Shown: positions 56,096 through 64,000 of the stretch, piece after piece | Position numbering within the stretch: position 1 is the stretch's first letter | How the letters are laid out: every line of letters starts with the position of its first letter | NCBI RefSeq assembly: GCF_900010755.1 | Contig: NZ_CZJT01000106.1 | Span: 62,001-126,000, forward strand | Reading direction: 5' to 3' | Source: Paeniglutamicibacter antarcticus | Lineage (GTDB): Bacteria > Actinomycetota > Actinomycetes > Actinomycetales > Micrococcaceae | DNA length: 64,000 bases | The notes under the pieces: model-generated | The model's input: the letters and a program-made list of their open reading frames with translations, nothing else | Told to the model about the DNA's origin: nothing | Database searches by the model: none | Program-made: the position numbers and the translations under genes

Positions 56096-57589
56096 TCAGT
56101 CCTTGCCGGCAGGCTCCGGCAGGTCGTCAAAAATGTCACGGGCCCCTGCTTGGTCCTGCAGTTTCAGCGATGCCACCGAACCAACCGTCGCGGCATCAAC
56201 GCGACGCTTTGCACGCGAGGAGCGCGCCAAATGGACGCTTCCTCCCGCGATCGTGAAAAGCAACAGGGTGCCAAACCCAACGACCAGTACCGGCTGCAGG
56301 ACACCGCCGTCATTGACGGCCGCCGTCGGTTTGGGTGCGGCGATCGGCGCAATGTTGGAGACCTCAGTGGAAATGCCCGGGTCCGTGCTTGGTTCTGCAT
56401 ACGGGGTTTCGCTACGGCGGTGAACCCGGATCCACTCGGTGATGGTGTTCATGGGGTTTCCCTTGACCTGGGGAACCTCGGCGGTCAGCGCCGCGTGTGC
56501 GTCAAGGATTCCATGGCCATACAGGTTGTCCACCCCTGGCTTGCCGGCATCACGCGCGGTAGCAAGGATCCTGTTGATCACCTGCGGGGCTTTCATCTCC
56601 GGGTATTTGGAACGGATCATCGCAGCGACACCGGAAACCAGCGGGGCAGCTCCCGAGGTGCCCGACCAGTCGGCGTAGCCGCCTCCCGGCAGGCCGCCCA
56701 CCAATGGCTCGGCAGGGGCCGCAACACCAATGCTGATGCCCTCGGTGGATGAATCCACACTTGCCTTGCCGTTGCGGTCGATACCGGCAACCGTCAATAC
56801 GCCGGGAATCGTCGCGGGCGCCCCGACTTGGTTCATTCCACCGGCACGGTTTCCTGCGGCGGCAACGACAACCACGTCCTTGTCCTCGGCATATTTAAAG
56901 GCGCGGTCCCAGCTCACCGGCCATTCCGGACGCGTTGAACCCAAAGACATGTTGATGACCTTTGCCCCTTGGTCGACGGCCCAGATGACCGCCTTGGGAA
57001 CTTGGTTCTCAACACTGATTCCGGCAGGGTTTTCTGTTCCCATCCACAGGGACACCGAGAGCAATTCGGCTTCGGGAGCCACGCCCAGCACCCCGTCTGG
57101 ACCCGGTCCGGGAGCCGGGATTTCAATCGGTTCCGGTGCGGGAGGAGGTGTTTCTTTGGCTTCTTCGGCGTTCTTGACCGCCACGGCGTACGCGTTGGCC
57201 TGAGTTTCCGCTTCCGCACGTGCCTCAGCGATTTTCATTGAGTTGTTGCCGCGACCGGCCAAGAGTGTCGCCACCAGTGTGCCGTGCTCGGGAAGGCTAC
57301 CCAAGGGCTTGGAACCGTTGGCGGCGCCAGCACCGGATAGGTCTTTGCCGCCGACAACGGCACCGACAAGATCCGGGTGAGAGGTATCAATCCCGGTGTC
57401 AATGACGGCAACCTTCACGCCCGCACCCTTGGAAACTTCCCAGGCCTTGGTGATGCCCGAGGACTCGAGCCACCACTCGCTATCCCGTGCGCCATCGGCC
57501 ACGGCGTTCGTTGCACCGGCAAGTGCGATTGCAGCACAGAATCCAAGGCTAAGAATCAGGGCACCGCCACGGCGCAGTCGTTCCCTCAC
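56096..57589 (-). CDS. membrane-anchored S8 subtilisin-like serine protease
   Basis: A 497-residue exported protease with signal peptide (GALILSLGFCAAIALAGATN), a complete catalytic triad, Asp64 (VAVIDTGID), His102 (PEHGTLVAT) and Ser312 (SGTSGAAPLVSG), and oxyanion Asn247. Between His and Ser there is an unusual insertion of about 50 residues: a helical stretch (KIAEARAEAETQANAYAVAV) and a Pro-rich segment. A C-terminal helix (VLQPVLVVGFGTLLLFTIAG) anchors it, as in mycosins, but no ESX genes are nearby. GTG 57589 follows GGTGG; an upstream TTG at 57622 is possible. It follows ppx by 33 bp. Confidence 0.92.
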   Translation of the reverse strand: MRERLRRGGALILSLGFCAAIALAGATNAVADGARDSEWWLESSGITKAWEVSKGAGVKVAVIDTGIDTSHPDLVGAVVGGKDLSGAGAANGSKPLGSLPEHGTLVATLLAGRGNNSMKIAEARAEAETQANAYAVAVKNAEEAKETPPPAPEPIEIPAPGPGPDGVLGVAPEAELLSVSLWMGTENPAGISVENQVPKAVIWAVDQGAKVINMSLGSTRPEWPVSWDRAFKYAEDKDVVVVAAAGNRAGGMNQVGAPATIPGVLTVAGIDRNGKASVDSSTEGISIGVAAPAEPLVGGLPGGGYADWSGTSGAAPLVSGVAAMIRSKYPEMKAPQVINRILATARDAGKPGVDNLYGHGILDAHAALTAEVPQVKGNPMNTITEWIRVHRRSETPYAEPSTDPGISTEVSNIAPIAAPKPTAAVNDGGVLQPVLVVGFGTLLLFTIAGGSVHLARSSRAKRRVDAATVGSVASLKLQDQAGARDIFDDLPEPAGKD

Positions 57590-57622
57590 AGGACCACCTA
57601 ACAGTCTTTTATTCGGGCACAA

Positions 57623-58582
57623 CTACGATTTTTCCCCGCAGAGGCCCAAGGCAATTCCATCAAGAATATCGTGTTCGGAGGCGGTGGCGGTAACCACGCG
57701 CCCTTGGCTCGCCTGTTGGACCCGCTCAAGGATGCACCCGTAAATCAGTGCGCCAGCAGCAATCACGTCCACTCTGCCGGGGTGCATATAGCCAAGTGAG
57801 GCGCGATTCTGGCGGTCCATTGAGAGCATTGACTCGATGCTCGCCTGCAGCCGTTCGATGGGCAATTCGGCACCGTGAATTGCCGCAGAATCATAGGCAG
57901 CCAGGCCAAGTGCCGAAGCGGTGAGCGTGGTGATGGTCCCGGCTACGCCGATGATTGAATCAACAGCTGAAAAGTCGATGGTTTCCGCTGCCTGGTCCAG
58001 AACCTGGTTGACCTCGGCACGAGCCGCAACTATCTGTTCGGGCGTAGGGACTTCCTGCCCCCAATAGCGCTCAGTCAGGCGAACGCAGCCCATGTTCATG
58101 CTGCGGGCCGCCTGCGGGCCGTGCTCTGTACCAAGGACAAACTCGGTGGAGCCTCCGCCCAGATCCACGACCAGAACCGTGGTTCCAGGCGCTGGCGGTG
58201 CCACCGAGGCAGCACCGGCAAAGGACAAGGCAGCTTCCTCGTCGCCGGGTACAACTTCCGGTTCCACACCTAGCCGTTCGCGGACTGCATCGATAAACTC
58301 GCCCCGATTTTTCGCGTCCCGGGTAGCCGAGGTCGCCACAAAGCGGATCTTGGTGGCCCCGTGCTCCTGGATCAGCCCCGCGTATTCGTCAATGGCCGCA
58401 TAGGTACGTTCGAGGGCCTCCGGCGCAAATTCACCGGTGGCGTCCACCCCCTGTCCAAGACGCACCACACGCATTTGGCGCAGCACATCGGTCAGCACCG
58501 GGCCATTGGTGTCCTGAGCGGTATCTGCGATGAGCAAGCGGATGGAGTTTGTTCCGCAATCGATGGCTGCAACACGTGTCAT
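57623..58582 (-). CDS. ppx: Ppx/GppA family exopolyphosphatase
   Basis: A 319-residue actin-fold phosphatase that degrades polyphosphate and/or pppGpp. Motifs are AAIDCGTNSIRLLIAD (phosphate loop), FVATSATRDAKNRGEF, the second phosphate loop VVDLGGGSTEFVLG and GVAGTITTLTA. The short form without a C-terminal HD domain is the usual actinobacterial Ppx1/Ppx2 type. Part of the leftward block divIC-DUF501-ppx with gaps of 15-29 bp, conserved in actinobacteria. Confidence 0.93.
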   Translation of the reverse strand: MTRVAAIDCGTNSIRLLIADTAQDTNGPVLTDVLRQMRVVRLGQGVDATGEFAPEALERTYAAIDEYAGLIQEHGATKIRFVATSATRDAKNRGEFIDAVRERLGVEPEVVPGDEEAALSFAGAASVAPPAPGTTVLVVDLGGGSTEFVLGTEHGPQAARSMNMGCVRLTERYWGQEVPTPEQIVAARAEVNQVLDQAAETIDFSAVDSIIGVAGTITTLTASALGLAAYDSAAIHGAELPIERLQASIESMLSMDRQNRASLGYMHPGRVDVIAAGALIYGCILERVQQASQGRVVTATASEHDILDGIALGLCGEKS

Positions 58583-58597
58583 GGGGGTGTCCGCTAC

Positions 58598-59296
58598 CTA
58601 CTTTCCGTTTTCGGTTTCGGCTGCTGCCGCACGTGCTGCGCGTGCGGCAGCTCGTTCTGCCTGCTTGATGGCCGGGTCAACGGACTGGGTCTTGACGTGG
58701 CGCGAGCGGTCCTGGCTGGGGGCCGGTCCCTCGGTGTCCCAGGCGCCGGAGCAGTAGCATTTGTCCTTGGCCCACCATTCGCTGATGCCTTCAAGAGCGC
58801 GGTCGCCCAACGGGTTGACGCCCGGTCCCGCGGCCAGCGAGTGGCCGACCAGCACGTGCAAGCACTTGACACGGGTTGGCATGCCGCCGGCGGAGACACC
58901 TGCGATTTCCGGAACTGCACCCGTGCCCGAACGCTCACCAATGGCGTCGCGCACGGACAGGTAGTGCTGGTGGGCCTGGGCGTAGGCCTGGGCCAGCGCA
59001 ACATCTTCACCGAGCTCAGCGTTCATTTCGTTCATCAAACCGGCTGCCTCGAGGCGCGAAACCGCGGCAGTGATCACCGGGTGCGTGAGGTAGTAGGTGG
59101 TGGGGAACGGGATACCGGAGGAAAGTCGCGGTGCGGTGGTTGCCACCAATGGGTTGCCACACACGCAGCGGGCACCAATTTCCACCACATCCCGCACCGG
59201 GCGGTTCAGCTGGCGCGAAAGCGTATCCAGGTCCTGCTCGCTGGGCACACGTGCTGCGGCGTCAAGTGCTTCGTGATTTGGGTTTGCGGCGTCCAC
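58598..59296 (-). CDS. DUF501 family protein
   Basis: A 232-residue protein with the DUF501 core: VRDVVEIGARCVCGNPLVAT, GIPFPTTYYLTHPVITAAVS and GGMPTRVKCLHVLVGHSLAA, with GVNPLGDRAL after it. CxC and further Cys/His residues suggest metal binding. The Ala/Arg-rich C-terminus is not conserved in character. The GTG at 59296 follows GAGGAG; the longer open frame runs into divIC. Function unknown, but it is always near ppx and divIC in actinobacteria, suggesting a link with division or phosphate metabolism. Confidence 0.9.
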   Translation of the reverse strand: MDAANPNHEALDAAARVPSEQDLDTLSRQLNRPVRDVVEIGARCVCGNPLVATTAPRLSSGIPFPTTYYLTHPVITAAVSRLEAAGLMNEMNAELGEDVALAQAYAQAHQHYLSVRDAIGERSGTGAVPEIAGVSAGGMPTRVKCLHVLVGHSLAAGPGVNPLGDRALEGISEWWAKDKCYCSGAWDTEGPAPSQDRSRHVKTQSVDPAIKQAERAAARAARAAAAETENGK

Positions 59297-59325
59297 GGTG
59301 GGGACTTCTCCTCGTGTCGGGGGGA

Positions 59326-60198
59326 TCAATCGGTGGCGGCGCGCTGAACCGAATCGAATAGCGCATCCACCCACGGCAGATCCGTACGAATCTGGTTCGG
59401 GCTGTGATTTTCTTCCACCGGCGGGGCATCTGTTGGTTTGCTGCCAACAACCATGTAGTTCCGTTCGCCGGGCATGACCAAGTTTATCCGGTCGCGTGCT
59501 TGTTGTTTGATGTACAGGGGGTCGTCCCACCGGGCGATCTGGTCCTTGAGGTTTTCGCGCTCAGCTTCCTTGGCTGCGATGGTGGCACGCAAAGCAGCAA
59601 TTTCTTCATGCTGGCGCGCATAGGTGCCGATACTTGGAACCAGCAACAGGGCGAAAACCGACATGGCAATGCTTAAGGCAAGAATACGGCCGGAGAAGCT
59701 GCGAGCCGGAATCGGCTTGGCAAGTCCTTCAGGGTCCTTCTTCGTCTGCTTTTTGGCTGCCTTTTCATCCTTGCGCACGGCGCCCGAAAGCAGGTTCCGG
59801 TCTTCAATACGGCGTTCGGAATCGCTCGATTTGTGTTTCTTGGGCTTGGTCGGCGACTTGGGCGCTTTGTCCTTGGGAGCCTTGTCCTTTACCGGATTTG
59901 CGGCCTTGGGCGTTGGGTCCGCGGCTCGTTTCGGCGCGCGCTGGGGCGATGAAGATTTGGCCTGGGACGGCTCAGGAGCGTCGGTGGCATCCTTCACGAT
60001 TCGACCCAACGGAATGACCTTGGCCATGCCGGGTTCACGGACCGGGCGGGGCTGGGCCCGCTGCACGGGCACCGGTGCGGGGGTCCGCGGACGTTTCGGA
60101 GCGTCAGCGGGGGCCGAAGCGGGGGCAGCAGGTTTGTCCGCTGCCTGTCCGGGATTCCCGGAACCGGCTCGTGGCATGGGAGGACGTCGCGTTGCCAT
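59326..60198 (-). CDS. divIC: FtsB/DivIC family septum formation initiator
   Basis: A 290-residue bitopic divisome protein. The cytoplasmic N-terminus (about 170 residues) is low-complexity, rich in Pro, Ala and Lys. One helix (ILALSIAMSVFALLLVPSIG) is followed by a coiled coil (RQHEEIAALRATIAAKEAER) and the FtsB/DivIC segment DPLYIKQQARDRINLVMPGE. It stabilises the FtsQ-FtsL complex in the septum. The very long cytoplasmic extension is typical of actinobacteria. ATG start at 60198. First gene of the divIC-DUF501-ppx block. Confidence 0.92.
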   Translation of the reverse strand: MATRRPPMPRAGSGNPGQAADKPAAPASAPADAPKRPRTPAPVPVQRAQPRPVREPGMAKVIPLGRIVKDATDAPEPSQAKSSSPQRAPKRAADPTPKAANPVKDKAPKDKAPKSPTKPKKHKSSDSERRIEDRNLLSGAVRKDEKAAKKQTKKDPEGLAKPIPARSFSGRILALSIAMSVFALLLVPSIGTYARQHEEIAALRATIAAKEAERENLKDQIARWDDPLYIKQQARDRINLVMPGERNYMVVGSKPTDAPPVEENHSPNQIRTDLPWVDALFDSVQRAATD

Positions 60199-60287
60199 CT
60201 GACTCCTTGCCCGGTTGCTTTGGGGCCGTGCCGTACGCCCCCAAATTGGTGGTTCTTGGAACCACCAATTCTAGGTGAAAACAAAAA
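60199..60287 (-). promoter_or_regulatory. divIC upstream region with a small hairpin
   Basis: 89 bp between the eno terminator and divIC; it holds the perfect 12-bp inverted repeat AATTGGTGGTTC / GAACCACCAATT (60244-60255 and 60259-60270) with a TTG loop. This could be an operator or a second terminator stem. Confidence 0.45.
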
Positions 60288-60322
60288 CTCGTGGGTGGAA
60301 CCAAAATGGTTCCACCCACGAG
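60288..60322 (-). terminator. eno terminator
   Basis: 15-bp perfect inverted repeat CTCGTGGGTGGAACC / GGTTCCACCCACGAG (60288-60302 and 60308-60322). Read leftward it is followed by the T-rich GTTTTTGTTTT, a textbook intrinsic terminator. Confidence 0.92.
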
Positions 60323-60343
60323 CCTACGTGCTTTTAGTGCTGG

Positions 60344-61696
<1,353 letters not shown>

Positions 61697-61722
61697 CTAG
61701 CCTAGCGTGGGCCGGGCCCAGT

Positions 61723-62421
61723 TCACGAAGATGTGTCAGGTGTTCCGGGTTCCGTGGCTGCAACGTGTTGTTGCACCACGGTGCGCAGGGCCCGTTCGGC
61801 GTCGAGCCCTCGGGCTTGGGCCAGTGCGCAGAGGGAGAACAGGTGCTCCCCCAGTTTCCGTTCATCATCCAGGTCAGCGTTTTCCAACGGGTTCCAGGTG
61901 TGGACGGAAGGTTGTGGGTGCTCCCCCGCGGACACGTTCAACGCTGCATGGCGCTGGGTGCGGGAGAGGAATTTTTGGGCATAGAGCAAGGCCGGCAGGT
62001 TTGTCGGGAGACCGGCGACCGGCGATTCGTTCTGCGGCTTTTCGGCGCGTTTGGCTCGATCCCAGGATTCGATGATTTCCTCGATGGAATCCGGGAAACT
62101 GTCTTTCAGGCTGCCGTCGGGATTGAAAATGTGGGTGTTGCGGCGGACCATTTTGTCGGCGAGGCCGGAGGCAATCGAATCGAAATCGAAGCCGGAACGT
62201 TCGCCACCAAGTTGTGCATGCAGGGTGATTTGGAGCAGCATGTCGCCGAGTTCCTCGGCCAAGGCTGCATTGCCGGCGCCGGTTTCGATGGCTTCGGCGA
62301 GCTCGTACGACTCTTCGAGCAGGAAATGGACCAGTGATTCGTGCGTCAGTGCCGCGGTCCAGGCGCAATGGGTGCGCAATTGGTGGATGATTTGCAGCAG
62401 TCGGTCGACCGGCTCACTCAC
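61723..62421 (-). CDS. mazG: MazG-family nucleoside triphosphate pyrophosphohydrolase
   Basis: House-cleaning hydrolase of non-canonical (d)NTPs. The 232-residue single-domain protein keeps the metal-binding helices LLEESYELAEAIE (EExxE type) and LAEELGDMLLQITLHAQL (ExxD), and the SDxRRNTHIF-like segment KMVRRNTHIFNPDG. The usual CPWD motif near the N-terminus reads CAWT here. The C-terminal part is a helical region of unknown role. It lies 99 bp upstream of eno on the same strand, as in many actinobacteria. Confidence 0.9.
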   Translation of the reverse strand: MSEPVDRLLQIIHQLRTHCAWTAALTHESLVHFLLEESYELAEAIETGAGNAALAEELGDMLLQITLHAQLGGERSGFDFDSIASGLADKMVRRNTHIFNPDGSLKDSFPDSIEEIIESWDRAKRAEKPQNESPVAGLPTNLPALLYAQKFLSRTQRHAALNVSAGEHPQPSVHTWNPLENADLDDERKLGEHLFSLCALAQARGLDAERALRTVVQQHVAATEPGTPDTSS

Positions 62422-62579
62422 GTGTGGTTCCTCCGCGGTTGTCCTGCTTCACGGTTTCCGGGCCAAAATTCCGGCGCGGAAGCGTTCGGGCGTCGTTGCC
62501 CGGCTTCAAGTATATGAGGGCCGAAACCACCCTCCGGTTTCCGCGGCTTCCATGTTGCTCACACTTCCGCCAAATGAGA

Positions 62580-62624
62580 ATGCCGGTGTGTTCCACCCAG
62601 AAATCGGGCGGAGCACACCGGCAT
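62580..62624 (-). terminator. hairpin downstream of ada
   Basis: Inverted repeat ATGCCGGTGTGTTCC / GGAGCACACCGGCAT (62580-62594 and 62610-62624) with one mismatch, 30 bases past the adenosine deaminase stop. Confidence 0.7.
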
Positions 62625-62653
62625 CCTCACGTCGAGCCCGTTAGACCTCGATA

Positions 62654-63856
62654 TTAGTCTTCGTCATCGTCATCGAAATCTTCGTCATCGTATTCCTCGT
62701 CGTCCTCATCGGACATTGCCTCGTAGGCTTCATTGATGAAATCGACGAGTGCCTCGCGTTCCTCAAGCGGCAGGAAGGAAGCCTCGGCGGCGTTCAGCGT
62801 GAGGTCCAGCAGGTCCTCGAGGTCGTAGTCGAAGGCCTCGACCAGCAATTCGAACTCGTTGGAGATCGTGGTGCCGCTCATCAGTCGGTTATCCGGTGAG
62901 ATGGTGACGTTGAATCCGGTCTGCACCAGCAGGTCCACCGGGTGCGATTCGATGCCGTCGCCGTAGGCCGCGGTGGCCCCGGTCTGCAGGTTTGAGGACG
63001 GGCAGATTTCCAGGGCGATGCCGCGGTCGCGGACCCAGTTTGCCACCGGGCCCAGGGCTACCAGGCCGGTGTCTTCGCCGACTTCTTCGCCGTCGTCGTC
63101 AAGTCCGCCGAACTGGACCTCAACGTCTTCGGCGATGCGTACGCCGTGGCCCAGGCGCTGTGCACGGCCCACGATGATTGCGTCCTTGATACTGTCCAAG
63201 CCGGCGGCTTCGCCTGCATGGACGGTGGTCGGGAAGAAGTTTTCGGCCAGCAGGTCGAAAGCTTCCTTCATGCGCGAGGCAGGGAAACCTTCCTCTGCAC
63301 CTGCGATGTCGAAGCCGCAGACACCACGCGAACGGTGGCGCAGGGCCAACTGCGCGATTTCCAAGCCGCGGTCGGTATGGCGCATGGCGGAAAGGATCTG
63401 GCCGACCTGGATCGGGGTCCCGGCCTCGGTCAGCTCCTCGCTGGCCTCTTCAAGGCCGCGCTGGACTGCTTCGACAACGTCATCCAAGCCCAGGCCCTCA
63501 CGCAGGTGCTGCTCGGGTGCCCAGCGCACTTCGCCGTAAACCACGCCGTCTTCGACGAGGTCCTCAACGAATTCGCGGGCCACACGGGTCAGTGCGTCCT
63601 TGGTCTGCATGACCGCGATGGTGTGTTCAAAGGTTTCCAGGTAGCGCTCGAGCGAACCGGAGTCGGCTGAGGCGCGGAACCAGGCGCCGAGTTCCTCGGC
63701 ATTGGTGGAAGGAAGTTTGTGGCCTACCGCTTCGGCCAGCTCGATGATGGTTTGCGGACGCAAGCCCCCATCGAGGTGGTCATGCAGCGAAACCTTGGGC
63801 AGGGCCCGGAAATCGAAGGAAGGGTCATAGGCAATGTGGATCATCTCGTCAGTCAC
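62654..63856 (-). CDS. ada: adenosine deaminase
   Basis: Deaminates (deoxy)adenosine to inosine in purine salvage. The 400-residue metal-dependent hydrolase has the zinc His pair in PKVSLHDHLDGGLRPQ and the catalytic TTVHAGEAAG. It continues with RLGHGVRIAED and a motif reading ISPDNRLMSGT, where classical enzymes have two consecutive Asp. The last ~27 residues are almost entirely Asp and Glu. GTG start at 63856. It is the last gene seen; about 145 bp remain to the window edge without a supported feature. Confidence 0.93.
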   Translation of the reverse strand: MTDEMIHIAYDPSFDFRALPKVSLHDHLDGGLRPQTIIELAEAVGHKLPSTNAEELGAWFRASADSGSLERYLETFEHTIAVMQTKDALTRVAREFVEDLVEDGVVYGEVRWAPEQHLREGLGLDDVVEAVQRGLEEASEELTEAGTPIQVGQILSAMRHTDRGLEIAQLALRHRSRGVCGFDIAGAEEGFPASRMKEAFDLLAENFFPTTVHAGEAAGLDSIKDAIIVGRAQRLGHGVRIAEDVEVQFGGLDDDGEEVGEDTGLVALGPVANWVRDRGIALEICPSSNLQTGATAAYGDGIESHPVDLLVQTGFNVTISPDNRLMSGTTISNEFELLVEAFDYDLEDLLDLTLNAAEASFLPLEEREALVDFINEAYEAMSDEDDEEYDDEDFDDDDED

Positions 63857-64000
63857 CCGCCCAGCCTATCTGGGTCCACCGGGTTGTGACAGTGCGTACC
63901 GGTGGTGTTGGGGCAAAAGTTCACTGTCCCGTCGCTTTCGGTTCAGGCGCGGGATTCGCCGGGCCCGGAGTCGCCGGGCACCCGCTGCGGGGTTTGCCGG

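Overview
The window reads as chromosomal DNA of a high-GC Gram-positive bacterium, most likely a member of the Micrococcaceae (Arthrobacter / Paeniglutamicibacter / Glutamicibacter type). The signs are a WhiB-type iron-sulfur regulator, mycothiol S-conjugate amidase, a fused RmlC-RmlD, several actinobacterial families of unknown function (DUF3499, DUF5719, DUF4245, DUF4307, DUF501, DUF1461, TIGR03089), frequent GTG/TTG starts and stop/start overlaps such as ATGA and TAATG. I see no phage, insertion sequence, CRISPR array or plasmid function. It is a gene-dense, mostly housekeeping region.

Layout. 1-5030: end of a TgpA-like transglutaminase protein and the dTDP-L-rhamnose genes (rmlB-rmlCD leftward, rmlA rightward). 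5172-12848: succinate-semialdehyde dehydrogenase, rsmI, protein O-mannosyltransferase, a long-chain acyl-CoA ligase and a DUF1461 membrane protein. 13443-20523: Trm112-like, DUF3499 and a zincin-like protein, then a leftward whiB - giant glycosyltransferase - DUF5719 unit. 20811-29778: TIGR03089, GtrA, purK-purE, an LCP cell-wall ligase, manA, glpX, DUF4245 and a beta-carbonic anhydrase. 29925-36057: fumC, a TetR regulator with its multidrug MFS pump, a Nudix hydrolase, a lone prepilin peptidase and a protein of unknown function. 36106-48005: phoH, uppS-type prenyltransferase, trhA, a DUF255 thioredoxin-fold protein, mca, DUF4307, greA, threonine ammonia-lyase, an AI-2E-type exporter and a BI-1 protein. 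48553-54076: a complete branched-chain amino-acid ABC transporter (livHMGF rightward, the binding protein convergent). 54428-63856: tRNA-Leu(UAA), ndh, a membrane-anchored subtilase, ppx, DUF501, divIC/ftsB, eno, mazG and adenosine deaminase.

Functional themes. Cell-envelope and glycan work dominates the first half: dTDP-rhamnose, mannose-6-phosphate isomerase, protein O-mannosylation, GtrA, LCP ligase, the large GT2 protein, and later polyprenyl diphosphate synthase. Central metabolism (eno, glpX, fumC, ndh, gabD) and purine/nucleotide handling (purEK, mazG, ada) make up much of the rest. Strong hairpin terminators separate most convergent pairs.

The most notable observations are: an apparent ATT start codon for the giant glycosyltransferase, overlapping the whiB stop as TAATT where TAATG would be expected; the whiB-GT2-DUF5719 unit as a poorly understood envelope module; two geometrically identical inverted repeats at the TetR promoter; a related motif upstream of both halves of the liv transporter; and an exported beta-rich domain fused to the LivH permease. 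I found no clear new defence or mobile system. The most plausible undescribed system is the WhiB-linked glycosyltransferase module.
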